Origin: Gammaproteobacteria bacterium
GTDB taxonomy: Bacteria; Pseudomonadota; Gammaproteobacteria; Coxiellales; Coxiellaceae
Reading direction: 5' to 3'
DNA length: 64,000 nt
Assembly (NCBI GenBank): GCA_023266215.1
Contig: JAHFRQ010000002.1
Coordinates: forward strand, 259,158-323,157
Of this stretch, positions 1 through 8,439 are shown in pieces (position 1 is the first letter of the stretch; the number at the start of each line of letters is the position of its first letter). The position numbers and the translations under genes were made by a program. Under the pieces are notes generated by a model, which did no database searches, had not been told where the DNA came from, and worked only from the letters and a program-made list of their open reading frames with translations.

Positions 1-1
1 G

Positions 2-796
2 CCTGAAATAAATGAATTGGCTAAAAATTCGCTTGATAAAGCAATAAAAGAAGGGTGCGCCACTTATCTCAATAAAACAATATTTTCAAAGATGCCTAAT
101 ATCGCAATCGATATTGCTGTCATGGAAAAAACAGATAACGCTTTTGTTTTTAAATTAAAATCTGATTGGTCTGATTTGGGTGACTGGAATTCAGTTTCTA
201 AAAATGAAGCCTATGATATTAACGGTAATGTTAATATTGGAAATATTTTGACGATAAATACAAAAAACTCGTATTTAAACTCACCCAATAAATTATTAGC
301 CACTATTGGCGTGGATAATTTAGTTGTTGTGACAACACGAGACAGTGTGTTAGTTGCAAATAAAAATCAGACACAGGATGTAAAAACACTCGTTAATCTG
401 CTAAAAAACAGTAATTTTTCAGAGTGTATTGAGAACGATTTAAAAGTATTTCGCCCGTGGGGTAGTTACGAAAATGTAGTTGATCTAGATAATTTCAAAG
501 TAAAACATATTATTGTTAAACCAGGCGGGAAGTTGTCGCTACAAATGCATCATCAACGTTCGGAGCACTGGATTGTAGTAAAAGGTATTGCTGATGTCGT
601 GTGCGGCGAGAAAAATTACGAGGTGTATAAAAACGAATCGACCTACATCCCAAAAAAAACAAAGCATCGCTTAATGAATTTGCAAGAAACACCTCTTCAT
701 TTAATTGAAGTTCAAGTCGGTGATTATCTAAAAGAAGATGATATCATTCGATTTGACGATATTTATGGACGAAGCGCATATGAAAAAATCACTTAA
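2..796 (+). CDS. manC: Mannose-1-phosphate guanylyltransferase / mannose-6-phosphate isomerase, C-terminal part (cut by window edge)
   Basis: Bifunctional type II enzyme that makes GDP-mannose for surface polysaccharide. The reading frame is open to the first bases, so the N-terminal nucleotidyltransferase domain lies mostly outside the window; 264 residues are visible and the family usually has about 470. Seen: the end of the pyrophosphorylase domain (DWSDLGDWNS) and the complete C-terminal cupin of type II phosphomannose isomerase (PGGKLSLQMHHQRSEHW). Its stop overlaps the start of galE by 17 bases, so the two are probably co-translated in a sugar-nucleotide operon. Confidence 0.92.
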   Translation, partial: PEINELAKNSLDKAIKEGCATYLNKTIFSKMPNIAIDIAVMEKTDNAFVFKLKSDWSDLGDWNSVSKNEAYDINGNVNIGNILTINTKNSYLNSPNKLLATIGVDNLVVVTTRDSVLVANKNQTQDVKTLVNLLKNSNFSECIENDLKVFRPWGSYENVVDLDNFKVKHIIVKPGGKLSLQMHHQRSEHWIVVKGIADVVCGEKNYEVYKNESTYIPKKTKHRLMNLQETPLHLIEVQVGDYLKEDDIIRFDDIYGRSAYEKIT

Positions 797-1766
797 AGTA
801 TTAATCACTGGCGGCGCAGGTTATATTGGCTCGCATATGGTTTTGAAATTATTAGAAGCAGGTCATCAACCTGTTATTGTAGATGCATTGTTAAATAATA
901 TGAAATCATTGGCGCCTGAAAATATTATTATTCATCAGTTTAATCTTAACGAAAAAGAAAAACTAGATCAGCTATTAAAATCAGAAAAAATAGATGTCGT
1001 CATGCACTTTGCCGCTTTTATTGAAGTGGGAGAATCTGTTTTTCACCCCGATAAATACTATAAAAATAATTTTGTTAATACGCTCACTTTATTAGAAACC
1101 ATGCAAAAAAACAACATTAAACACTTTATTTTTTCATCGACTGCTGCAATTTTTGGTGAGCCACAATATTTGCCGGTTGATGAAAAGCACCCGAAAAATC
1201 CAATGAGTCCTTATGGCTCAGCAAAATTAATGTGCGAAAATATTCTAAAAGATTTCGATACAGCTTATGGATTAAAATCAGTTTGTCTGCGATATTTTAA
1301 CGCAGCGGGTGCTGACCCATTATTACGAACAGGATATCACTTAGAACGCAGTAGCCATTTAATTCCAAGAGTTTTGCAAGCCGCAGAAAAAAAAGAAATT
1401 ATCGAAGTTTATGGTCGTGATTTTGATACGATTGATGGAACAGGAGTGCGGGATTATATTCACGTGATGGATTTATGTGATGCCCATTTGCTTGCTATGC
1501 AGTATTTAATTCAAGGCGGTGATAGCAAGGTTTATAATTTAGGAAATGGGCGCGGTTTTTCTGTGCAGCAAGTGATAGATGCTGCTAAAAAAATAACACA
1601 ACAAGAAATCAAAATAAAAAATACAGCACGCCGCGAAGGAGATCCTGCGATTTTATATGCTGACTCAACATTAATTCAAAAAGAATTAAATTGGAAACCA
1701 CAATACCCTGAGCTTGACACTATTTTAAAACATTCATGGGCTTGGGAAAAAAAGAATAACAATTAA
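780..1766 (+). CDS. galE: UDP-glucose 4-epimerase
   Basis: Interconverts UDP-glucose and UDP-galactose for polysaccharide synthesis in the cytoplasm. 328 residues, usual length. It is an extended SDR with the Rossmann motif GGAGYIGSH at the N-terminus, the SSTAAIFG strand, the catalytic YGSAK (YxxxK) and the substrate-binding region near RYFNAAGADP. An in-frame ATG at 738 would add 14 residues before the Rossmann strand; I prefer ATG 780, which puts the nucleotide-binding motif at the usual place. It overlaps manC and is followed 3 bases later by rarA. Confidence 0.93.
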   Translation: MKKSLKVLITGGAGYIGSHMVLKLLEAGHQPVIVDALLNNMKSLAPENIIIHQFNLNEKEKLDQLLKSEKIDVVMHFAAFIEVGESVFHPDKYYKNNFVNTLTLLETMQKNNIKHFIFSSTAAIFGEPQYLPVDEKHPKNPMSPYGSAKLMCENILKDFDTAYGLKSVCLRYFNAAGADPLLRTGYHLERSSHLIPRVLQAAEKKEIIEVYGRDFDTIDGTGVRDYIHVMDLCDAHLLAMQYLIQGGDSKVYNLGNGRGFSVQQVIDAAKKITQQEIKIKNTARREGDPAILYADSTLIQKELNWKPQYPELDTILKHSWAWEKKNNN

Positions 1767-1769
1767 TGT

Positions 1770-3068
1770 ATGCAAGAGACTAAAATAAAATCACATCAAC
1801 CCCTTGCGCGTCGCATGCGCCCACAGTCCATTGAACAATTTTTTGGGCAATCTCATTTACTGGGATCAGGAAAACCACTTAATTTAGCCATAAAACAAGC
1901 AAAATTACATTCAATAATTTTATGGGGACCGCCCGGTGTTGGAAAAACAGCGTTGGCAGAATTGATTGCAGCAAGCAGTAACGCACGCATTGAAAGATTA
2001 TCCGCTGTGCTGGCCGGCGTTAAAGAAATTCGAGAAGTGGTTTTACGCGCTGAACAAAATACGCAAAAAACAGTCTTATTTGTGGATGAAGTACATCGAT
2101 TTAATAAAGCGCAGCAAGATGCTTTTTTGCCGCACATCGAACAAGGCACACTTACTTTTATTGGTGCCACAACGGAGAACCCTTCTTTTCATTTAAATAA
2201 CGCGCTACTCTCGCGTGCGCGGGTTTATGTTTTAAAACCATTAACAGAATCTGATTTATTAAATATCATTAATTTTACACTACAAGACAAAGAAAACGGC
2301 CTGGGTGAATTTAATATTCATTTTCCATTAGATTTAAAAAATAAATTAATACAATTTGCTGATGGTGATGCGCGATCCTGCTTAAATTTATTAGAAATTT
2401 TATATGATTTTGCAGAAATAAAAGATAATAAAACAATAGTTATTACAGAAGAAATATTAAATTCAGTGCTCTCACAAAGCACGAGGCGTTTTGATAAAAA
2501 TGGCGATGCTTTTTACGATCAAATTTCAGCATTGCATAAATCAATACGCGGCTCAGATCCGGATGCGGCTTTATATTGGTTTGCGCGCATGTTAGATGGC
2601 GGTTGCGACGTTAATTATATTGCGCGAAGATTATTGCGTTTGGCATCAGAAGACATTGGTAATGCTGACCCACGTGCTTTAGAAATAGTATTAAACGCAT
2701 GGCAAACGTATGATCGCTTAGGATCTCCTGAAGGTGAATTAGCATTAGCACAAGCGGTTATTTTTCTTTCATGCGCTGCAAAAAGCAATGCCAGCTATCT
2801 TGCTTTTAATAAAGCAACGGATGATGTTACAAAATTTGGAAGCTTAGATGTGCCATTGCATTTGCGCAATGCATCCACTAGCTTAATGAAACAATTAGAG
2901 TATGGAAAAAATTATCAATACGCTCACGATGCACCCAACGCTTTTGCAGCAGGTGAAAATTATTTTCCAGAAAAAATAGGTAAAAAAATATATTACGAAC
3001 CTGTTTCTCGCGGCCTTGAAATTCAAATCGCAGAAAAATTAAAATTACTTCGAGAAAGTAATAAATAA
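1770..3068 (+). CDS. rarA: Replication-associated recombination protein A (AAA+ ATPase)
   Basis: RarA/MgsA is a clamp-loader-like AAA+ ATPase that acts at stalled replication forks. 432 residues, near family length. Walker A GPPGVGKTALA, Walker B LFVDEVHRFNK and sensor-1 GATTENPSF are visible, followed by the conserved C-terminal region with RGSDPDAALYWFARML, typical of the RarA/WRNIP1 family. It starts 3 bases after galE. Downstream is the dispersed hairpin repeat. Confidence 0.95.
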   Translation: MQETKIKSHQPLARRMRPQSIEQFFGQSHLLGSGKPLNLAIKQAKLHSIILWGPPGVGKTALAELIAASSNARIERLSAVLAGVKEIREVVLRAEQNTQKTVLFVDEVHRFNKAQQDAFLPHIEQGTLTFIGATTENPSFHLNNALLSRARVYVLKPLTESDLLNIINFTLQDKENGLGEFNIHFPLDLKNKLIQFADGDARSCLNLLEILYDFAEIKDNKTIVITEEILNSVLSQSTRRFDKNGDAFYDQISALHKSIRGSDPDAALYWFARMLDGGCDVNYIARRLLRLASEDIGNADPRALEIVLNAWQTYDRLGSPEGELALAQAVIFLSCAAKSNASYLAFNKATDDVTKFGSLDVPLHLRNASTSLMKQLEYGKNYQYAHDAPNAFAAGENYFPEKIGKKIYYEPVSRGLEIQIAEKLKLLRESNK

Positions 3069-3073
3069 ATCTG

Positions 3074-3132
3074 CTATTGGTTTGAAGGAACCGCGCACTG
3101 TAGCCTTGTACTCAAGGCGAGATAAGCGGATT
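3074..3132 (+). repeat. Dispersed hairpin repeat, copy 1
   Basis: About 58 bp starting with CTATTGGTTTGAAGGA, an outer CCGC...GCGG pair and an inner hairpin GCCTTG-TACT-CAAGGC at 3103-3118. Related copies occur at 10980, 16641, 16714 (inverted), 63030 and 63774. It sits directly after rarA and before the brnA-like gene, always intergenic. Confidence 0.85.
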
Positions 3133-3162
3133 CTTCTGGCAACAATACAACAACGGTGTTTT

Positions 3163-3378
3163 ATGAAAAAACAATATGACTTTTCAAAAGCGAAAAAGAA
3201 TCCTTATGTTCATGCTTTAAAAAAGCAAATTACCATTAGAATAGATGCAGATACAATTAATTATTTTAAGCATCTCTCAGATGATAACGGTATTGCTTAT
3301 CAAACATTGATTAATTTATATTTGCGAGATTGCGCAGAAAAAAATAAAAGACTCCAAATGGGGTGGGCAGAAAAATAA
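3163..3378 (+). CDS. BrnA-type antitoxin, orphan
   Basis: 71-residue protein ending in a ribbon-helix-helix segment (QITIRIDADTINYFKHLSDD...GIAYQTLINLYLRDC) typical of BrnA/CopG antitoxins. These bind operator DNA and neutralise a BrnT RNase partner. The frame can be extended upstream to 3082, but that part translates the hairpin repeat, so I use ATG 3163. No BrnT-like gene lies beside it, unlike the intact pair at 13440-14010. It is probably a solitary regulator or the remnant of a module interrupted by the repeat. Confidence 0.75.
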   Translation: MKKQYDFSKAKKNPYVHALKKQITIRIDADTINYFKHLSDDNGIAYQTLINLYLRDCAEKNKRLQMGWAEK

Positions 3379-3379
3379 T

Positions 3380-4639
3380 TTATTCTGCCACGCCCGTATT
3401 TTTAATCTTCGCCAATTTCAAAATCAATGCCGCGAGCCCCAAACCAAAAAAAGCCAAATACAGTGGCACAGCAGCATTCCAGTCTGCTGCAAAACCACTA
3501 ATCAGCGCAGTGATGCCAAAAGACAGTGCGCCCACAGAGCTTGTAATTCCCATCACCCAGCCTTGCTCTTCTGCGCTCACTTGATTTGAAAAAATAGTGA
3601 GCAGAAGCGAATACAGCAGCGCAACACACATGCCAATTAACACCGCTGCGATCCAAATTACCAAAGCAATATGCGCTGTCGCCGTCACCAAGCATAATAT
3701 TGCAGCAATCAATAAATTAAAGATCACGCAATTTTTTAAATTAAACCGCTTAGCACAGGGCTTTACTAACAATCCAAATCCTACGCAAAAACCAACAGCC
3801 AGTGCCGCAATAAAAAAAGACACTTCAGAGGCAGAGTAATCAAATTTTCTGAGCAAAAATTGAGATACAAATGTAAAATACTCTGACCATCCCGCTGTTT
3901 CAATCAACAAAACAAACGATAACACACGAATTGATTTTTTCTGAAAAGCTTCCTTAAAAATTTGAATGGCATAATGTAGTTTAATTTTAATTTTTTTAGT
4001 TCGCAAAAAAGTTTCTTTAAAACTAAAAAATAATAAAGCGCAATTCACTAGCGATAAAATGCCCGCAAAATAAAGTGGTGTTGCAAAATTAAACCAGGAA
4101 ACCCATTGCGTATTAGATAAAACACCTCCCATAACAGGGCCTAATACAAATCCAATAGATACTGCCAATAAAATATAACCGATATTGCGTGCGCGATTTT
4201 CTGGAGAGCTCACATCAATAATGGCCGCCTGCGCAATTGGTTGGCTGCCTGCGGTAAATCCTGCGAGAACTCGACCTATGATTAAAAATACAAGACTGTG
4301 AAAACCAATCGCAATCGCCGAAGTGATATAACCTAGCGTGGCTCCCATCAAGCAAATCATCAACGCCTTTTTTCGCCCCATTAAATCTGAGAGATCACCC
4401 AAAATTGCTGAGCCAAAAAACCAAGCGATCATATAAATGCCGATAGTAACGCCATAAATTAATTCGCGTAAAAAATTGGACGTGCCACTCGGCAAAAAAA
4501 GCGAATGATGGCTAATCAGCATAGCACTTAGAATGGGAAATAAAATACCGAGCCCCATGCTATCAATAGCAATTACCAGGAATAACGGCGCGACTTTAAG
4601 TAAACTCTTTGATTCTGAAATACGAATAGATGCAGACAT
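3380..4639 (-). CDS. MFS transporter, DHA1/TetA-like
   Basis: Inner-membrane secondary transporter of 419 residues with about 12 hydrophobic segments. Seen: the loop 2-3 motif GDLSDLMGRKKALM (major-facilitator signature A), an RVLAGFTAGSQPIAQA segment and the motif-C region LAVSIGFVLGPVMGG characteristic of 12-TM drug:proton antiporters. The substrate cannot be told from sequence. It converges with the orphan antitoxin gene (stops one base apart), and its 5' end faces the rpmH promoter region. Confidence 0.85.
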   Translation of the reverse strand: MSASIRISESKSLLKVAPLFLVIAIDSMGLGILFPILSAMLISHHSLFLPSGTSNFLRELIYGVTIGIYMIAWFFGSAILGDLSDLMGRKKALMICLMGATLGYITSAIAIGFHSLVFLIIGRVLAGFTAGSQPIAQAAIIDVSSPENRARNIGYILLAVSIGFVLGPVMGGVLSNTQWVSWFNFATPLYFAGILSLVNCALLFFSFKETFLRTKKIKIKLHYAIQIFKEAFQKKSIRVLSFVLLIETAGWSEYFTFVSQFLLRKFDYSASEVSFFIAALAVGFCVGFGLLVKPCAKRFNLKNCVIFNLLIAAILCLVTATAHIALVIWIAAVLIGMCVALLYSLLLTIFSNQVSAEEQGWVMGITSSVGALSFGITALISGFAADWNAAVPLYLAFFGLGLAALILKLAKIKNTGVAE

Positions 4640-4750
4640 AACTAACCTCTTTTAATTGTTTATTTGAAAACCACAAAAAAGATTAATTACGCATTGGCGT
4701 GAAACCTTGAAGTTAAAAAGATGAAAAGCGATTATATCTAGGTTTTTGCG

Positions 4751-4779
4751 TTGACACAACGCCTGCGCTCTATTACCAT
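4751..4779 (+). promoter_or_regulatory. Likely sigma-70 promoter of rpmH operon
   Basis: TTGACA at 4751-4756 and TACCAT at 4774-4779 with a 17-base spacer, about 40 bases before the rpmH start. Inferred from consensus only. The usual dnaA neighbour is absent: the divergent gene here is an MFS transporter, and I see no convincing cluster of DnaA boxes in 4640-4817. Confidence 0.55.
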
Positions 4780-4817
4780 GTCGGATCTCAAATTATTAGA
4801 TCTAAAAGAGAAAGAAC

Positions 4818-4952
4818 ATGAAAAGAACCTATAATCCTGGCAAATTAAAAAGAGCAAAAATTCACGGTTTTCGTGCACGTATGGCGACTAAAAATGGCCG
4901 TTTGGTACTAAAAAGACGTCGCGCAAGAGGAAGAGCTAAGCTTAGTGCTTGA
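4818..4952 (+). CDS. rpmH: 50S ribosomal protein L34
   Basis: 44-residue basic protein beginning [20 protein letters not shown] and ending [11 protein letters not shown], the classic L34 sequence. It sits in the large ribosomal subunit near the exit tunnel. An AAAGAGAAAG purine tract precedes the ATG. The rnpA start (GTG 4945) lies inside its last codons, the normal rpmH-rnpA coupling. Confidence 0.98.
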   Translation: MKRTYNPGKLKRAKIHGFRARMATKNGRLVLKRRRARGRAKLSA

Positions 4953-5301
4953 TTTTCAATATAAATTACAGCAACGCATTCGGTGCAAGGAAGATTTTGA
5001 CCGCACGATAAAAGGCGGAAAACGATTGTTTGGCGATGACTTTATATTTTATTACCGCTCAAACGACCTTTCGCAAGCCAGACTCGGCATGCTGATTGGC
5101 AAAAAGAAATGCAGGCTTGCTGTGACGCGAAACCAGCTAAGGCGGCAGATACGCGAGCATTTTCGATTAGAGCAACACGCGCTGGCCGGATTTGATTTGG
5201 TGGTGACGTTAAAATCAATGACGACTAAAGCGCTGATTCAAGAGCGGATTGCATGTCTAGAAAAAATGTTTTTACAACTTCACCATTCTGTCTCGTCTTG
5301 A
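4945..5301 (+). CDS. rnpA: Ribonuclease P protein component
   Basis: Protein subunit of RNase P, which assists the catalytic RNA in removing tRNA 5' leaders. 118 residues, normal length. It carries the RNase P signature around [22 protein letters not shown] (the RNR motif). The GTG start overlaps the rpmH stop by 8 bases. Its 3' end overlaps yidD by 49 bases, an arrangement common in gammaproteobacteria. Confidence 0.96.
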   Translation: MLDFQYKLQQRIRCKEDFDRTIKGGKRLFGDDFIFYYRSNDLSQARLGMLIGKKKCRLAVTRNQLRRQIREHFRLEQHALAGFDLVVTLKSMTTKALIQERIACLEKMFLQLHHSVSS

Positions 5302-5531
5302 TTCGCTTTTATCAATATTGCATCAGCCCTTTTTTTAAACCATGCTGTCGGTTTTATCCCACTTGTTCAGAATATGCAACAGAAGCTATCAAAATACACG
5401 GTGCTTTAAAGGGGATTTATTTAGCAACGTTAAGAATTATTCGTTGCAATCCATTTAATCAATCAACAGGATTTGACCCTGTTTTAGAAAACAAATTAGA
5501 AAACAAAAAAGCGAGCGAACATGGATATTAA
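5253..5531 (+). CDS. yidD: Membrane protein insertion efficiency factor
   Basis: 92 residues. An N-terminal amphipathic/hydrophobic stretch ([12 protein letters not shown]) is followed by the family hallmark CRFYPTCSEYATEAI and a conserved RCNPF segment. YidD assists YidC-dependent insertion of inner-membrane proteins. It is nested between rnpA (49-base overlap) and yidC (11-base overlap). Confidence 0.96.
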   Translation: MSRKNVFTTSPFCLVLIRFYQYCISPFFKPCCRFYPTCSEYATEAIKIHGALKGIYLATLRIIRCNPFNQSTGFDPVLENKLENKKASEHGY

Positions 5532-7209
5532 AAAAACGGTTTTATATGTTGTGGTGGCGATTTTAGGCGTCATGCTATTTCATGCGTGGCAACATGATTA
5601 TCCGTCAGAGCTGCAAACATCAACACAGGTGGTCGGCACGCAAGATCCGCAACACCCTGCCGAATTTGCACCCGCAGCGTATCAGTCAGATGCAACCCAT
5701 TATCAAGCAACACCTGAAAAATTAGCACAAGCACAACCCGCTTCAAAAAATATCAGTATTAAAACAGATGTCCTATCAGTTGAGATTAATTTAGTCGGTG
5801 GCAATTTGGTTAATGCGGATTTATTAAAATACCCTATTTCATTAGCAGAAAAAAACACACCCGTACAAATTTTAAATTCTGATAATAACAAATTATATAT
5901 TGCTCAAAGTGGATTAAGTGCGGCATCTAATCAAGCGTCAGCAAAGCCTGTTATTTTTGAATCCGCTCAATCAAGTTATTTATTAGCTGACGGACAAAAT
6001 GTTTTAAGTGTGGTATTAAATGGCAAAACAGAAAATAATATAGCGGTTCAAAAAACTTATACTTTTGCCCGCAACAGCTATACGATTGCATCGCAAATCA
6101 ATTTAAAAAATGATTCCAGCGCGGATTGGCAAGGCAGTGTTTACAACCAAATTACACGCCGATATATTCCAGTCACGGGCTATAATTCACGCGCTTACAA
6201 TGGCGCTGCTGTTTCAACCAGTAACACACCTTATAAAAAATTATCGTTTGCCAATTTAAACGAATCCAACTTTTCGCGTGATATTACTGGCGGCTGGCTC
6301 GCTATGCAGCAGCATTATTTTTTAAGTGTGTGGATTCCTGCAAAAAGTCAAACAATGCATTATTATAGCCGTTCATTTGGTGATGGTGATGATGGCAAAA
6401 ATAATATTTTTATTTTAGGTTATGTGAGCCCGACTATTCACTTAGCACCCGGTGCCAATCGTGATTTCCAATCTACTTTTTATGTTGGTCCTGAAATTGC
6501 AAAAAATTTATTGCCGCTGGGTCGTGGTTTGGATCACACTGTGGATTACGGCTGGTTGTGGCCTATTTCTAAATTTTTATTTTGGCTGTTAAGTGAAATG
6601 CACCGCCTTGTTGGCAATTGGGGCTGGTCGATTGTTTTGGTTACGATTGTAATTAAAATCGCATTCTATTGGTTTTCAAATAAAAGCTATATCTCAATGG
6701 CCAAAATGCGTGATTTTCAGCCGCGCATTCAAGCATTAAAAGAACGTCATGGCGATGATAAAGCTGCGATGTCAAAAGCAATGATGGAGCTGTATCGCAC
6801 TGAGAAGATGAATCCACTTGGCGGCTGTTTGCCAATGATTATTCAAATTCCTGTGTTTATTGCATTGTATTATGTATTAATCGAAAGCGTTGAGCTGCGA
6901 CAAGCACCGTTTATTTTGTGGATTCATGATTTAGCAACCAAAGACCCTTATTTTATTCTGCCCATTCTAATGGGTCTGAGTATGTTGATTCAGCAAAAAA
7001 TCAGCCCTCCGCCGCCAGATCCTATGCAGGCCAAGATGATGATGTTGCTGCCTGTTGTCTTTACGATATTTTTTGCGACTTTTCCAGCTGGCTTGGTTTT
7101 ATATTGGTTGACGAATAACTGTGCCTCAATCTTGCAGCAATGGTTTGTAATGAAAACGCACGAAAAAAATAAAAAGCATGCGAAAGCGCGAAAACTCACG
7201 AAGCGATAA
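5521..7209 (+). CDS. yidC: Membrane protein insertase YidC
   Basis: Inserts and folds inner-membrane proteins, with or without SecYEG. 562 residues: N-terminal membrane anchor (TVLYVVVAILGVMLF), a periplasmic beta-supersandwich domain to about residue 340, then the conserved five-helix insertase core with WGWSIVLVTIVIK, MNPLGGCLPMIIQIPVFIALYYV and FPAGLVLYW. The basic C-terminal tail (KNKKHAKARKLTKR) fits ribosome contact. It is last in the rpmH-rnpA-yidD-yidC run; in many relatives mnmE follows directly, but here an ATPase gene sits between. Confidence 0.97.
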   Translation: MDIKKTVLYVVVAILGVMLFHAWQHDYPSELQTSTQVVGTQDPQHPAEFAPAAYQSDATHYQATPEKLAQAQPASKNISIKTDVLSVEINLVGGNLVNADLLKYPISLAEKNTPVQILNSDNNKLYIAQSGLSAASNQASAKPVIFESAQSSYLLADGQNVLSVVLNGKTENNIAVQKTYTFARNSYTIASQINLKNDSSADWQGSVYNQITRRYIPVTGYNSRAYNGAAVSTSNTPYKKLSFANLNESNFSRDITGGWLAMQQHYFLSVWIPAKSQTMHYYSRSFGDGDDGKNNIFILGYVSPTIHLAPGANRDFQSTFYVGPEIAKNLLPLGRGLDHTVDYGWLWPISKFLFWLLSEMHRLVGNWGWSIVLVTIVIKIAFYWFSNKSYISMAKMRDFQPRIQALKERHGDDKAAMSKAMMELYRTEKMNPLGGCLPMIIQIPVFIALYYVLIESVELRQAPFILWIHDLATKDPYFILPILMGLSMLIQQKISPPPPDPMQAKMMMLLPVVFTIFFATFPAGLVLYWLTNNCASILQQWFVMKTHEKNKKHAKARKLTKR

Positions 7210-7281
7210 GGATAAAGTTCCCTTCCAGGGTACTTTATCCGGATAAAATGCCTTGACAGGGAAGATTATCTTTCATATTAT
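7209..7281 (+). promoter_or_regulatory. Tandem palindromes and promoter before the first AAA ATPase
   Basis: A long inverted repeat at 7210-7240 has arms GGATAAAGT / ACTTTATCC with an inner CCCT/AGGG pair. It is followed at once by a degenerate second copy (7241-7271, GGATAAA ... GATTATC). The second copy contains the -35 TTGACA (7253-7258); TATTAT (7276-7281) follows after a perfect 17-base spacer. The predicted transcript start falls on the ATG at 7288, so the mRNA may be leaderless. The first palindrome could also end the yidC transcript, although it lacks a T-run. Confidence 0.6.
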
Positions 7282-7287
7282 ACTCAG

Positions 7288-8439
7288 ATGAAAAACATTA
7301 AACGCATTCTGACGCTGAATTTACCTGACGATAAATCCGCCTTTTTGTGGGGTCCGCGCAAAGTAGGTAAATCATACTGGGTGCGCGAACACTTTAAAGA
7401 TGCCATCCTGATCGACTTTCTAAAAACCGATGTTTTCGCAGACTATATTTCGCACCCTGCATTGCTGCGAGAGCGCTATTCGGATGCCAAAAAGAGAATT
7501 GTGATTGATGAAGTTCAGATGGTGCCAGATATTTTAAACGAAGTGCATTGGCTGATTGAAAATAAACAGCTAACATTTTTATTAACAGGCTCCAGCGCTC
7601 GAAAATTGCGTCGGCAACACGCTAATTTATTAGGTGGCCGCGCATGGCGTTATACGATGTCTCCACTTTGCTTTCCTGAAATTGAAACGGTAGAAAAAAT
7701 AGATTTTGAAAAAATAATGGTTTCGGGATTATTGCCAGCGCATTATTTATCGCCTAATCCAATACAAGAATTGCGCGCTTACATTGCAGATTATTTAAAA
7801 GAAGAGATTGCGGCAGAAGCCGTCGTACAAAATATTCCTGCTTTTTCTGATTTTCTTCGCGTGGCGGCGATTGGTAATGGCGAGCTATTAAATTACGACA
7901 ACGTTGCGCGTGAATCGGGCGTGAGCTCGAAAGTGGTCCGGGGTTATTTTCAAATTTTAGAAGACACACTGCTCGGATTTCGATTGCAGCCATGGCGCAA
8001 AGTAAAAACTCGTAGACTAATTGAAACAGAAAAATTTTATTTATTTGATATGGGTGTTGCAAATTATTTAGCAAGACGCTCGCCAAAATCAGGTACGTTT
8101 GATTTTGGAAATTCATTTGAGCATTTTATTTTGATGGAATTAATTGCTTATAAAGCCTATAAAAATCCAGAATTAGAATTAACCTATTGGCGGACATCAA
8201 CAGGTTTAGAAGTTGATTTTATTTTAAATGATATGGAAGTTGCTATTGAGGTGAAATCATCAAAACGTGTTCATGACACTGATGCAAAAGCTTTAAAACT
8301 ATTGCAAGAAGAGTGCGCAGTCAAAAAAAGTATTATTGTTTCATTTGAATCTGAGCCTAAAACCCTCGCGGGCAACATTGCTTCATTGCCGTGGGAATTG
8401 TTTTTGCAAAAACTCTGGAGCGGAGAATTACTTCAGTGA
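7288..8439 (+). CDS. AAA ATPase with C-terminal DUF4143/nuclease-like domain
   Basis: 383 residues of the ATPase_AAA_14-DUF4143 type. Walker A GPRKVGKS, Walker B RIVIDEVQ and sensor LLTGSSARKLR lie in the first 120 residues. The middle has a winged-helix-like segment (ESGVSSKVVRGYFQILEDT), and the C-terminus has a PD-(D/E)XK-like pattern (GLEVDFILND...VAIEVKSSK). Function is unknown for the family. It is an insertion in the yidC-mnmE order, has its own promoter with palindromes, and its TGA overlaps the mnmE GTG. Confidence 0.85.
   Translation: MKNIKRILTLNLPDDKSAFLWGPRKVGKSYWVREHFKDAILIDFLKTDVFADYISHPALLRERYSDAKKRIVIDEVQMVPDILNEVHWLIENKQLTFLLTGSSARKLRRQHANLLGGRAWRYTMSPLCFPEIETVEKIDFEKIMVSGLLPAHYLSPNPIQELRAYIADYLKEEIAAEAVVQNIPAFSDFLRVAAIGNGELLNYDNVARESGVSSKVVRGYFQILEDTLLGFRLQPWRKVKTRRLIETEKFYLFDMGVANYLARRSPKSGTFDFGNSFEHFILMELIAYKAYKNPELELTYWRTSTGLEVDFILNDMEVAIEVKSSKRVHDTDAKALKLLQEECAVKKSIIVSFESEPKTLAGNIASLPWELFLQKLWSGELLQ

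Noticed and set aside
3082..3162. N-terminal extension of the BrnA-like protein
   Set aside because: It translates the dispersed hairpin repeat (KEPRTVALYSRRDKR); the same peptide appears after copy 6, so it is not coding.
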